From Alistipes sp. (lineage in GTDB: Bacteria; Bacteroidota; Bacteroidia; Bacteroidales; Rikenellaceae): 37,620 nt of DNA. The notes under the pieces are model-generated. The model worked only from the letters and a program-made list of their open reading frames with translations. It did not search any database and was not told the DNA's origin. The DNA is taken from NCBI GenBank assembly GCA_017654125.1, contig JAFNYX010000083.1, positions 1 to 37,620 on the forward strand. Reading direction: 5' to 3'. Positions 1 through 7,629 of this stretch are shown here, piece by piece; the first letter of the stretch is position 1, and each line of letters starts with the position of its first letter. A program made the translations under genes and the position numbers.

Positions 1-160
1 GAGACACCCCTTTTTCTCCTGCCACCTTCCATATTCCACCATCAACATCTACATATTCTCTACCTTTTTTAATGTCAAATGGTTGAGGTAGTTTCTGGCA
101 TTTGTTCCATTTCCTAAAATCATCTCTCTTTTTCGTTGCTTGTTGTATTTTCGCTATGCT
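1..160 (-). other. Open coding-like frame running off the left edge, no start codon
   Basis: Reading the minus strand from a TAG at 163-161 down to base 1 gives about 53 codons without a stop. The translation is protein-like (it contains DDFRKWNKCQKLPQPFDIKK and then EYVDVDGGIWKVAGEKG), yet there is no ATG, GTG or TTG near its beginning. It could be the start of a gene with an unrecognised start, or the remnant of a truncated gene. The stretch is richer in A and T than the genes that follow. I do not recognise a family, and the frame is short enough to be chance. Confidence 0.2.
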
Positions 161-323
161 CTATGCCGCAGTGTTGTTTGGAAGTGGGTCTTCCGTTTGC
201 TTTGGATGGCAAGCCCTCCGCAAACTTTTCCCTCGATTACAAATATAGAAATAAATTTCACAATTTCAAAGCGTTTTTGGGAGATTTTTTTTGGAGTGGG
301 TGGCAAAAATTTCCTCTTCGCGC

Positions 324-349
324 ACCTTACCTGACCTTAATCGACCTTA
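324..349. promoter_or_regulatory. Three 10-bp-phased ACCTTA repeats upstream of the thioredoxin promoter
   Basis: ACCTTA occurs at 324-329, 334-339 and 344-349, exactly 10 bp apart, so all three copies face the same side of the helix. The array ends 37 bp before the -33 element of the thioredoxin promoter, a normal position for an activator or repressor site. That it is a protein-binding site is inference; no regulator is encoded nearby. Confidence 0.4.
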
Positions 350-386
350 TTATAACTTTCGCTTATGCACTTATAAAAAATATCAA

Positions 387-418
387 TTTGACAAATAGCA
401 AAATATGCATTATCTTTG
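387..418 (+). promoter_or_regulatory. Bacteroidetes-type promoter of the thioredoxin gene
   Basis: TTTG (387-390) is followed after 20 bases by TATCTTTG (411-418), matching the primary sigma consensus of Bacteroidetes (TTTG, 19-21 bases, TAnnTTTG). Transcription would begin near 424-426, about 35 bases before the thioredoxin ATG. This also argues against the longer in-frame start at 405, which would lie upstream of the transcript. Confidence 0.75.
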
Positions 419-458
419 TATCAGCAAACAACAGATAACTCTTAATAACGAAGATATT

Positions 459-824
459 ATGAAAGCGATAAATTTAACCAAAGGTGGATTTCTAAGACGG
501 GTAGCGAACTACGAGCAGAGCCCGCAAGAGTGGAATTTTCTCGGAGATAAGCCCGCTGTGATAGATTTTTACGCACCGTGGTGCGGTCCTTGCAAGACGT
601 TATCCCCGATAGTGGACGAGTTGGCAGAGGAGTATGAGGGAAAGGTCGATATATACAAAGTAAATGTCGATGAAGAGCAGGAACTCGCCGCCGTATTCGG
701 AATACGCTCCGTACCGACACTGATATTCGTTCCGATGAAAGGAGCACCGCAGAAGGCAGCAGGCGTACGGCCAAAGAGCGAACTCAAAGAGATTATCGAC
801 CATCTGGCGACCGAAAACAGATAA
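459..824 (+). CDS. Thioredoxin
   Basis: A 121-residue thioredoxin, a small cytoplasmic dithiol-disulfide reductant for peroxiredoxins, ribonucleotide reductase and similar partners. The active site WCGPC is at residues 41-45 and the cis-proline is in SVPT (about P86), both in the expected places of the fold. There is no signal peptide and the length suits a single domain. A longer in-frame start at 405 is rejected because the predicted transcription start lies after it. It is the first gene of a plus-strand group with ferritin and desulfoferrodoxin, which points to redox and oxygen defence. Which thioredoxin paralogue it is cannot be told from sequence alone. Confidence 0.93.
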   Translation: MKAINLTKGGFLRRVANYEQSPQEWNFLGDKPAVIDFYAPWCGPCKTLSPIVDELAEEYEGKVDIYKVNVDEEQELAAVFGIRSVPTLIFVPMKGAPQKAAGVRPKSELKEIIDHLATENR

Positions 825-868
825 CCGAAACGAGAACGAATAACAAAAAAATAAAACACCGAAACAAA

Positions 869-878
869 AACCTTAAAA
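869..878 (+). promoter_or_regulatory. Leader motif AACCTTAAAA before ferritin
   Basis: The decamer AACCTTAAAA ends 11 bases before the ferritin ATG. The same decamer lies 11 and 12 bases before the starts of the hydroxyacid dehydrogenase and rhamnulose-phosphate aldolase genes. Its role is unknown. It is not complementary to the usual anti-Shine-Dalgarno sequence. Confidence 0.3.
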
Positions 879-889
879 CTAATACAACT

Positions 890-1414
890 ATGTTAAGCAG
901 CAAATTACACACAGCAATCAACGAGCAGATTAACGCCGAGTTATGGTCGGCATATCTCTATCTGGCAATGTCGATGGACGCCGAGGCAAAGGGCCTGAAA
1001 GGCGTGGCAAATTGGTTTTACGTTCAGTGGTTAGAGGAGCAGGATCACGCTCATATCCTGATGAACTACCTTAATTCGCGCGACGCAAAGGTTGAATTAA
1101 AGCCGATAGCAGAGGTGCGTACCGAGTGGAATTCGGTATTGGAGATGTTCCAGGAGACGCTCGCTCACGAGAAAGTCGTAACCGGTTTGATTAACAACCT
1201 GGCCGCCATTGCAGCTGAGGACCGAGATTTCGCATCGTCGAATATGCTCGTATGGTTTATTGACGAGCAGGTCGAGGAGGAGGAGTCGGCACGCGATATG
1301 ATATTCGCAGTCGAGTCGGTCGAGGGCAACAAGTACGGAATGTATCAGCTCGACAAGGAGCTTGCCGCTCGCGTATATACACAGGCGTCGCCTTTGGCTA
1401 CAAGTGCAGAGTAA
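890..1414 (+). CDS. ftnA: Non-haem ferritin, FtnA-like
   Basis: A 174-residue bacterial ferritin that oxidises Fe(II) and stores it as a ferric core inside a 24-subunit shell. The ferroxidase ligands are present with the numbering of E. coli FtnA: E17, E50, H53, E94, Q127 and E130. The pattern is four long helices with a short acidic tail. No haem-ligand methionine of the bacterioferritin type stands out. The gene begins 65 bases after the thioredoxin stop. I see no separate promoter, so it is probably co-transcribed. The leader carries AACCTTAAAA 11 bases before the ATG, a motif shared with two other genes in the window. Together with superoxide reductase downstream it limits Fenton chemistry during oxygen exposure. 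Confidence 0.93.
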   Translation: MLSSKLHTAINEQINAELWSAYLYLAMSMDAEAKGLKGVANWFYVQWLEEQDHAHILMNYLNSRDAKVELKPIAEVRTEWNSVLEMFQETLAHEKVVTGLINNLAAIAAEDRDFASSNMLVWFIDEQVEEEESARDMIFAVESVEGNKYGMYQLDKELAARVYTQASPLATSAE

Positions 1415-1472
1415 CGAGCAACAACACGACAGACAAATAGTTAAATTTTAGGTTAAAAAAACACTCAAAAAA

Positions 1473-1478
1473 GGGAGG
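1473..1478 (+). promoter_or_regulatory. Strong Shine-Dalgarno site of the superoxide reductase gene
   Basis: GGGAGG lies 8 bases before the ATG at 1487, an ideal ribosome-binding arrangement that fixes the start. Most genes in this window lack such a site, as is usual in Bacteroidetes, so its presence here is notable. Confidence 0.6.
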
Positions 1479-1486
1479 ATAAAATT

Positions 1487-1861
1487 ATGGCAACAAGATT
1501 TTTCAAGTGTGCACATTGTGGCAACGTAATAGAGAAGGTAGTAGATAAGGGTGTTCCGGTAGTATGCTGCGGAGAGCGTATGGAGGAACTTATTCCCAAT
1601 ACGGTGGACGCCAGCGGCGAGAAGCACGTTCCTGTGGTAACGTTCGTGGGCGACAAGACAATCAAAATCGAGGTGGGTAGTGTGGCTCACCCGATGCTCC
1701 CGGAGCACCATATCTCATTCGTATATGTAGAGACCGAGCGCGGCGGTATCCGCGTAAACCTTACGGACAAACCAGAGGCAGTCGTATATCTTGGCGACGA
1801 GCGACCGGTAGCCGTATATGAGTACTGCAATCTGCACGGATTGTGGAAGACGGAGTTGTAA
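1487..1861 (+). CDS. dfx: Desulfoferrodoxin, two-iron superoxide reductase
   Basis: A 124-residue cytoplasmic superoxide reductase that reduces superoxide to hydrogen peroxide without producing oxygen, typical of anaerobes. The N-terminal desulforedoxin domain has C8, C11, C27 and C28 for the rubredoxin-like centre. The C-terminal domain carries the catalytic site: EKH (residues 45-47), H68, H74 or H75, C114 and H117 (motif CNLHGLW). All ligands are present, so it is the complete two-centre type rather than a neelaredoxin. It follows ferritin by 72 bases and has its own strong Shine-Dalgarno. Electrons would come from rubredoxin or a similar donor, which is not encoded here. A hairpin terminator follows. 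Confidence 0.94.
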   Translation: MATRFFKCAHCGNVIEKVVDKGVPVVCCGERMEELIPNTVDASGEKHVPVVTFVGDKTIKIEVGSVAHPMLPEHHISFVYVETERGGIRVNLTDKPEAVVYLGDERPVAVYEYCNLHGLWKTEL

Positions 1862-1893
1862 TCAAGCCTATTTTTATACTTCCGTAAGCGAGC

Positions 1894-1924
1894 GGGGTGT
1901 CCAACTATCACGTTGCGACACCCC
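1894..1924. terminator. Terminator between convergent dfx and GH3 genes
   Basis: GGGGTGTC (1894-1901) pairs with GACACCCC (1917-1924), and inside it CAAC pairs with GTTG around a six-base loop, with one bulged C. A pyrimidine-rich stretch follows on the plus strand. It sits between convergent genes and would end the thioredoxin-ferritin-dfx transcript. Confidence 0.7.
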
Positions 1925-1955
1925 CTCCATTTCTTTTATGTAGTAGGACGTTACT

Positions 1956-4301
1956 TTATTTCGGCTCGATGAAGAGCGCACCGTCGGTTGGTTTCAGCAC
2001 ATCGGCAACCTTTCGCGACGAGCCCTGCGCTACAAAAATCTCGCGCGACGAACGCAAATCGGCAGAACTGAAACCGAGCGAAAGACGATAGTCGCCCGCA
2101 CACACCTTCCAAGCCGACTCCGACTCAACGAACTGAGCCAAATCGTTGGTCGAGAGCGCAATCTCAACGTTGCACGATTCACCTGGCTGCAAAAGAGGAG
2201 TCTTTGCATAGCCACGCAATTCAAGCAGTGGACGAGCCTCGCGCGGATAGAGCTCCGTCGAGTAGAGTTGCACAACCTGCTTGGCGGCATGCGCGCCACG
2301 ATTCGTCACACGACAAGCAACCTTAATCGCATCACCATTGCGCTCGACACTCATCTCCGAGAGCGAGAAATCGCCATACGTCAAACCATAACCGAACGGA
2401 TAGGCAACCTCCACATCGCGCGTTGCATAGTGGCGATAGCCGACAAATATATCCTCGACATAGTTGGTAAAGTCGATATTCGGCTGGTCGTAGTATTTAT
2501 GTACTTGGCTAAAATTCTCGAACGACTGATTAAGACCCGTCTCCGGCACATTCACCGGGAAATTCTGCGACGGCACATCGGCATAGCTCATCGGGAAGCT
2601 CATCGGCAGGTGACCACTCGGCGAAACGCGACCCAACAAAGCATCGGCAACCGAATTACCACCCTCCTGACCCGGCATCCAGCACACCAACACAGCATCC
2701 GCCTTATCGCGCCACGATGCAACCTCTACCGGGCCGCACACATTCAGCACCACAATAACACGTTTGCCAGCCGCACGGAACTCTCGGCTCACCTCGTTAA
2801 TCAAGGCGCGCTCGTCAATGCGCAGATTGAAATCGCGCTCCACGTGACGCTCAAAGCCCTCCGCCGAGTTACGCGAAATGGTCACAACCGCCACATCCGC
2901 ACGCTCGGCGCTCCCGGCAACCAACGAGCGCGGATCACGAATCTCGTTCGGACGCAACGTATAGTGTGTCCAACGGCGATGCTCGACGAGCGGTGCCATA
3001 CGTTTGCGTTCGCTCGCCATATGTGCCATATACTGCTCATCCAACTTCTCGTCAAACAAAATTGCATTAGAACGCAAACCCTCACGCAAATCAACCACGT
3101 ACGGTTTATTCACATCGCCCGAGCCCCTACCTCCGGCAATAAAATCATAACTTCCAACACCGAAGAGTGCAACCTTCGTCGTCGCGACAAAGGGCAACGT
3201 AGCCGAGTCGTTTTTCAGCAGCACAAAGCCCTCGCTTGCAACTTCGCGCGTAATGGCAGCGTGTGCTTTCAAATCGGGCGCATTGCTGAAACTATACCCT
3301 TTGAAACGCGGTGTTTTGACGATGAGTTGCAGTATGCGCATCACACACTTATCCAAAGCCTCCTCCGACAAGCGACCCTCACGAACAGCCCGCACAATAG
3401 CCTCGTAATGAGCAGGTTTACCCGGCTGAATCATATCATTACCGGCTGCCACTTGCGCCGCAGCATCCAATCCGCCACCCCAATCGGTCATAATCGTACC
3501 CTCGAAGCCGAACTCTCCGCGCAGCACAACCTCCAACAGTCCTCGGTCCTCGGACGTATAACGGCCATTGAGATAGTTGTATGAGGTCATTATCGTCCAC
3601 GGTTGCGCTTCGCGTACGGCAATCTCGAAATTGCGCAGATATATCTCTCGCAGGGCGCGTTGTGACACACGCGAATCATTCGCCAAACGATTTATCTCCT
3701 GATTATTGGCGCAGAAGTGTTTAAGCGATGTTCCCACGCCTTGACTCTCCACACCGTTGATAAGTGCCGCAGCCGTACGACCGGCAAGCAGAGGATCCTC
3801 CGAATAGTATTCGAAATTACGACCACACAACGGGTTGCGCATTATATTCACACCCGGAGCCAACAACACATCGACGCCATACTCCTTTGTCTCATCACCC
3901 ATTGCCTCGCCCACACGACGCACAATCTCATCGTTCCACGTCGCCGCAAGGTGCGTACCTACCGGAAAACCCGTACAATAATATGTACGCGAATCGCCTT
4001 TGCGCGTAGGGCTTATGCGCAGACCCGCAGGACCATCGGCAAGCACGATGCTCGGAATACCGAGACGCTTAACGGGATAGGTAATGCCTGCCGCTCCCTC
4101 GACAATATATTCGGTATAGCCCACCTCACCGGCCATCTTACGGTCCTTCATATTGGCACCGACAACAAGATGCGCCTTCTCTTCGAGCGTAAGCTCTTTA
4201 ACAATATCGGGGATATTATCCTCGCGCAGACGCATTCCGTCAGACGCTGTAACACTGCCGGCAGCCATTGCCAACAGAGCAAAAATGAGTAGTAGTTTCA
4301 T
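1956..4301 (-). CDS. Secreted glycoside hydrolase family 3 beta-glycosidase
   Basis: A 781-residue GH3 enzyme that removes beta-linked sugars (glucose, xylose or similar) from the non-reducing end of glycans. Residues 1-19 form a signal peptide (cleavage near TAS), so it acts in the periplasm or beyond. The first domain has ADGPAG (88-93), GRNFEYYSEDP (160-170), KHF (194-196) and TDWGG with the likely nucleophile D273. The second domain has EGFER with E481 as likely acid/base. The C-terminal 140 residues form the fibronectin type III-like domain usual in the BglX group. It is the last gene of the ispF-pepD operon, 15 bases after pepD. Substrate cannot be fixed from sequence. No SusC/SusD pair is present, so it is not in a classical polysaccharide utilisation locus. 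Confidence 0.9.
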   Translation of the reverse strand: MKLLLIFALLAMAAGSVTASDGMRLREDNIPDIVKELTLEEKAHLVVGANMKDRKMAGEVGYTEYIVEGAAGITYPVKRLGIPSIVLADGPAGLRISPTRKGDSRTYYCTGFPVGTHLAATWNDEIVRRVGEAMGDETKEYGVDVLLAPGVNIMRNPLCGRNFEYYSEDPLLAGRTAAALINGVESQGVGTSLKHFCANNQEINRLANDSRVSQRALREIYLRNFEIAVREAQPWTIMTSYNYLNGRYTSEDRGLLEVVLRGEFGFEGTIMTDWGGGLDAAAQVAAGNDMIQPGKPAHYEAIVRAVREGRLSEEALDKCVMRILQLIVKTPRFKGYSFSNAPDLKAHAAITREVASEGFVLLKNDSATLPFVATTKVALFGVGSYDFIAGGRGSGDVNKPYVVDLREGLRSNAILFDEKLDEQYMAHMASERKRMAPLVEHRRWTHYTLRPNEIRDPRSLVAGSAERADVAVVTISRNSAEGFERHVERDFNLRIDERALINEVSREFRAAGKRVIVVLNVCGPVEVASWRDKADAVLVCWMPGQEGGNSVADALLGRVSPSGHLPMSFPMSYADVPSQNFPVNVPETGLNQSFENFSQVHKYYDQPNIDFTNYVEDIFVGYRHYATRDVEVAYPFGYGLTYGDFSLSEMSVERNGDAIKVACRVTNRGAHAAKQVVQLYSTELYPREARPLLELRGYAKTPLLQPGESCNVEIALSTNDLAQFVESESAWKVCAGDYRLSLGFSSADLRSSREIFVAQGSSRKVADVLKPTDGALFIEPK

Positions 4302-4316
4302 GATTTCTTCGCCTTT

Positions 4317-5768
4317 TTATTTCACTCTCTTCAACACATCGAGCAACAACACCCAGAACTTTTCAACAGTCGAAATCTCAATACGCTCGTCGGGCGAGTG
4401 TACGCCACGCAATGTCGGACCGAATGAGACCATCTCCAAATGCGGATACTTTTCGAGGAACAGACCGCACTCCAAACCGGCGTGGATAGCGCGCACCTTC
4501 GGTTGCACACCGAACAATTCGGCATACGACGCCTCGCACCACTTCAAAAGTTGCGAATCGGGATTCGGAGCCCAACCCGGATAGCCGTCCGAATGCTCGA
4601 CCGATGCGCCTGCCAATTCAAACACCGACTCAACCGAACGCATAGCGTAGAGTTTTGCGTGGCCAACCGACGAACGCTGCGACGTGGTGACGACAATCTC
4701 GCCCTCCGACGGCATCTTCACCGATGCGAGATTTGTCGAAGTCTCAACCAGACCCGGCATGGCCGCCGACATCGCAATAACGCCGTTTGGCAGACCAACC
4801 AGCGCACGAAGAAGTGCACGCTGCGTCTTGTAGTCGATGAACGGTTCCGGCTCGCACTCCGCAAGCGAGAATCGAAGATTCGGCTCGGTGAGGCGGAACT
4901 CATCGGTAGCGAGCGTCTTGAACTCCTCAAAATATATCTCCAACTGTTTTTTCTTCTGTGCAGGCACCGCCACTACGGCATACGCCTCACGAGGGATGGC
5001 ATTACGCAGATTACCACCATCGAAGCGGCTCAAACGCAGATCGTACAACAACGCCGATTCGAGCAGCATACGCGCCAAAATCTTGTTCGAATTACCGCGG
5101 CCCTTATCAATATCGTCGCCAGAGTGGCCACCGCACAAACCCGCAACATCGATGCGGAAATAAGCGTAGTTGGCCGGTGCCGGCTCGCTCACATAGTGGA
5201 ATGTAGCAACCGTATCCACACCTCCGGCACAACCAATAAAGAGTTCGCCCTCATCCTCCGAATCGAGGTTGATAAGATATTTGCCGCTTATCATATCGTC
5301 AGCCAAGCAGAATGCGCCCGTGAGGCCCGTCTCCTCATCGACCGTGAATAGCGCCTCAATCGGACCATGCTCAATCGTAGGGTCGATAAGCACAGCCAAA
5401 GCCGCTGCTACACCGATACCACAATCGGCACCAAGCGTCGTACCTTCGGCCATTACCCAGCCATCGACAATGCGCGTGCGAATCGGGTCGCGCTCGAAGT
5501 CGTGCTGCACGTCCGAATTCTTCTCGCACACCATATCCATATGCGCCTGCAAAACAACCGTAGGCAACGATTCGCAACCCGCCGTTGCACCTTTGCGCAT
5601 AACCACATTACCAACCTTATCGCATTTATACTCCAAGCCATGACGCTCGGCAAAATCGACCAGGTAGGCAATTATCTTCTCCTCCTTTTTCGACGGACGC
5701 GGCACGCGCGTAATCTCATCGAACAACTCCCAAACAAGTGTTGGGTTCAAATTTCTGATTTCCGACAT
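4317..5768 (-). CDS. pepD: Cytosolic aminoacyl-histidine dipeptidase (M20C, PepD)
   Basis: A 483-residue zinc dipeptidase that hydrolyses Xaa-His and other dipeptides in the cytoplasm. The metal and catalytic residues of the M20C family are visible: QAHMDMV (H76, D78), LGADCG (D115), DEETGLTGA (E145, E146), NLDSEDEGE (D169) and a late histidine in RGVHSPDERIE. The length matches E. coli PepD (about 485). There is no signal peptide. It follows ispF by 21 bases and precedes the GH3 gene by 15 bases, so the three are probably one transcript. The mix of isoprenoid, peptide and glycan functions gives no common pathway. Confidence 0.93.
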   Translation of the reverse strand: MSEIRNLNPTLVWELFDEITRVPRPSKKEEKIIAYLVDFAERHGLEYKCDKVGNVVMRKGATAGCESLPTVVLQAHMDMVCEKNSDVQHDFERDPIRTRIVDGWVMAEGTTLGADCGIGVAAALAVLIDPTIEHGPIEALFTVDEETGLTGAFCLADDMISGKYLINLDSEDEGELFIGCAGGVDTVATFHYVSEPAPANYAYFRIDVAGLCGGHSGDDIDKGRGNSNKILARMLLESALLYDLRLSRFDGGNLRNAIPREAYAVVAVPAQKKKQLEIYFEEFKTLATDEFRLTEPNLRFSLAECEPEPFIDYKTQRALLRALVGLPNGVIAMSAAMPGLVETSTNLASVKMPSEGEIVVTTSQRSSVGHAKLYAMRSVESVFELAGASVEHSDGYPGWAPNPDSQLLKWCEASYAELFGVQPKVRAIHAGLECGLFLEKYPHLEMVSFGPTLRGVHSPDERIEISTVEKFWVLLLDVLKRVK

Positions 5769-5789
5769 GATTTTATACTTTTTTCGTTG

Positions 5790-6266
5790 TTAATTTCTCT
5801 CAATAAGCGCGATGGCCGTAGCCGATACGCCTCGCTCCTCGCCCTCGAAACCCATTCGTTCGGTAGTGGTTGCCTTGACCGAAACACAATCCGCCGGAAT
5901 ACGCACACAAGCGGCAATCTCGGCACGCATAGCGTCAATATACGGACGCAACTTCGGGCGTTGCATAGCCACCGTCGAATCGATATTCACCACACGATAG
6001 CCAGCCTCACCGAGCATTTCAACCACACGCACAAGAAGATGTCGAGAGTCGATACCTGCAAATTCGGCCGACGTATCCGGAAAATGTTTACCGATATCGC
6101 CCATCGCAGCAGCACCCAGCAGTGCATCACAAATGGCGTGTATCAACACATCGCCGTCCGAATGGGCAATACAACCCTTCGTATGCGGCACCTCGACACC
6201 GCCCAAAACCAAACGCAACCCCTCGCCGAGCGCGTGAACATCGTAACCTTGACCTATTCTAAACAT
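5790..6266 (-). CDS. ispF: 2-C-methyl-D-erythritol 2,4-cyclodiphosphate synthase
   Basis: A 158-residue enzyme of the MEP isoprenoid pathway. It cyclises CDP-methylerythritol 2-phosphate to methylerythritol 2,4-cyclodiphosphate with release of CMP. The zinc ligands are D9 and H11 (YDVHALGEG) and H43 (VLIHAICDALLGA). SDGD with H35, the IGKHFPDT loop and the C-terminal signature KATTTERMGFEGEERGVSA are all intact. The length is standard and the protein works as a cytosolic trimer. It is the first gene of the operon with pepD and GH3, and a -7 element lies about 70 bases upstream. No other MEP gene is in the window. Confidence 0.96.
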   Translation of the reverse strand: MFRIGQGYDVHALGEGLRLVLGGVEVPHTKGCIAHSDGDVLIHAICDALLGAAAMGDIGKHFPDTSAEFAGIDSRHLLVRVVEMLGEAGYRVVNIDSTVAMQRPKLRPYIDAMRAEIAACVRIPADCVSVKATTTERMGFEGEERGVSATAIALIERN

Positions 6267-6332
6267 AAGATGTGTTCTATAAATATCAACCTTCGTAATC
6301 TATTATTTTTCTCACAAAATTTCGCCACAGGA

Positions 6333-6340
6333 CAAAGTTA
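6333..6340 (-). promoter_or_regulatory. -7 promoter element for the ispF operon
   Basis: On the minus strand this reads TAACTTTG, a match to TAnnTTTG, and would start transcription near 6326, some 60 bases before ispF. No convincing -33 TTTG stands 19-21 bases upstream, so confidence is moderate. Confidence 0.5.
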
Positions 6341-6382
6341 CAAAAAAACAACGAAAAAACACACATCTCACCGACGCTTTCA

Positions 6383-6892
6383 TCACATCGGCTCCAAACT
6401 ACCGATATAGCGCATCGTACCCTCCGCCGTGACAATAGCCATCTGGACCTCACCCGTATCGAGTGGCACTACTATCTCAAACGCCCACGTCTTCGCTTCA
6501 CGCGTGATGGTGAAGAGTATGCGGTAATAACTGCCATCAACAAGCGTCGAAGAGTAGTCGGCCGTAGTGGCATCCCACTCCTCGGTGTATATGACCATGC
6601 TCACCAACTCGAACGGCAGATGTACAGTAGCATGCTGCCCATCGAGAGAGAAAAAGAAGTTGTAGGCGTACGTATCGCGTGTCGTACCCAACTCAACACT
6701 CTGCATAATAATCGGACGGAAAACGAATCGGCGCGAGGCAACCATCGACCTCACATGCTCCACAAACTCCGTCTCTCGCCGTTCGTGATGCGAAAGCGAA
6801 TCGACCGGCAACGTATATCGTTCGCTACCGCAGACACTCACAGTCGCAATGCCCGATAGGAGCATTGCGACCATAACAAAAAAACTCAACAT
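6383..6892 (-). CDS. Secreted DUF4251-like protein, downstream copy
   Basis: A 169-residue protein with an N-terminal hydrophobic segment (about residues 1-19) that reads as a signal peptide, then a region rich in beta strands (VHLPFELVSMVIY, YRILFTITREAKTWAFEIVVP). It appears to be a paralogue of the protein encoded just upstream: both have a short charged helix, the pattern sRrFxFxP near the start of the domain and a strand ending in LP. The layout fits DUF4251, a family of exported Bacteroidales proteins of unknown function. The start could be M1 or M7. A 9-base G:C tract sits in the 21-base gap to the upstream gene. Function is unknown. Confidence 0.75.
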   Translation of the reverse strand: MLSFFVMVAMLLSGIATVSVCGSERYTLPVDSLSHHERRETEFVEHVRSMVASRRFVFRPIIMQSVELGTTRDTYAYNFFFSLDGQHATVHLPFELVSMVIYTEEWDATTADYSSTLVDGSYYRILFTITREAKTWAFEIVVPLDTGEVQMAIVTAEGTMRYIGSLEPM

Positions 6893-6904
6893 AACTTTTT
6901 TTGA

Positions 6905-6913
6905 GGGGGGGGG
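6905..6913. repeat. G9 homopolymer between the DUF4251 paralogues
   Basis: Nine consecutive G on the plus strand (C on the transcribed strand) directly follow the stop codon of the upstream DUF4251 gene and lie 12 bases before the next ATG. Such tracts are prone to slipped-strand length changes. The upstream stop precedes the tract, so slippage would change spacing only, not the reading frame. Confidence 0.85.
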
Positions 6914-7492
6914 TTAAATTCCGGTTATTGAGCCATCGTACTGCACATCCGGAAACCACGAATTGGAGATAGTAAGCGTTGCGCTACCGGGCGACGAGTA
7001 GATGGAGAGCGAGAAGTTATAATCGGTGGCCGAATAGAGCGTCGAAGAGAAGGTCACAAGCCAACCGTCACGCGTCTGCTCGGTCGTATAGCCCGCAACG
7101 TAAGGCAGCGTATAATTGAGAATCGTAAAATAGTACGGAGGTGTCACACCTTTGATATACGGCAGACAGACATCCACCTCGCTACCCCACACCGTAAGTT
7201 CAAAATTCGGATTGCTCAACATCCGCGTCGAGCCGGCGGGCAACTGCTGAATATCATCCGGCATAAATTTGAAATTGCGCGACAGCACGACCGAGTCCAT
7301 ATATCGCTCGTACTCGGCCAATCGTTCGGCGCGACGCTGCTCGCGCTCCTTGTGACGCTCCTCGCGCTGTTCCTGCTTGACGCTTTGCGTCGATGCGGTC
7401 ATACGTGTCGTCTTGGACGACTGTGTGTAGCCGACAACGACAAGTGCCGCAGTGGCCAACATTGTTGCAAGAAAAAGAAGTTTTAGTTTCAT
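6914..7492 (-). CDS. Secreted DUF4251 protein, upstream copy
   Basis: A 192-residue exported protein. Residues 1-24 are a signal peptide. Residues 40-66 are a strongly charged, probably helical stretch rich in E, R, K and Q. From about 68 the domain runs SRNFKFMPDDIQQLP, then NFELTVWGSEVDVCLPYIKGV and further beta strands, the arrangement of DUF4251 proteins, which are common in gut Bacteroidales. The gene is 21 bases upstream of its smaller paralogue and probably co-transcribed with it. No promoter matching the consensus exactly was found in the region before it. Role unknown; the family is usually small, periplasmic or surface-exposed. Confidence 0.8.
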   Translation of the reverse strand: MKLKLLFLATMLATAALVVVGYTQSSKTTRMTASTQSVKQEQREERHKEREQRRAERLAEYERYMDSVVLSRNFKFMPDDIQQLPAGSTRMLSNPNFELTVWGSEVDVCLPYIKGVTPPYYFTILNYTLPYVAGYTTEQTRDGWLVTFSSTLYSATDYNFSLSIYSSPGSATLTISNSWFPDVQYDGSITGI

Positions 7493-7565
7493 AAGCGCAT
7501 TATTTTTTGTTACACATCATCCCAACAAATCAAATATCGCGCCTGAATCGACAACCATAGCAATG

Positions 7566-7603
7566 AAAAAGGGCGTTCCGACCTCAATCAAGTCGAAACG
7601 CCC
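7566..7603 (-). terminator. Terminator of the FAD oxidoreductase gene
   Basis: On the minus strand GGGCGTTTCGACTT pairs with GAGGTCGGAACGCCC around GATT, with some G-U pairs, and is followed by TTTTT. It lies 27 bases after the oxidoreductase stop and separates that gene from the DUF4251 pair. Confidence 0.85.
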
Positions 7604-7629
7604 ACTCTGTTAAACACTTTTGATACGGC

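Noticed and set aside
136..438. 100-codon open frame before thioredoxin
   Set aside because: It covers the regulatory region and promoter of the thioredoxin gene and its translation shows no protein-like features.
1894..1924. Possible riboswitch or attachment site in the convergent gap
   Set aside because: The hairpin has the shape and place of a terminator and no integrase or aptamer-like features are near.
2268..3584. Long open frame antisense to the GH3 gene
   Set aside because: GH3 catalytic motifs are complete on the minus strand and the opposing frame has no family features.
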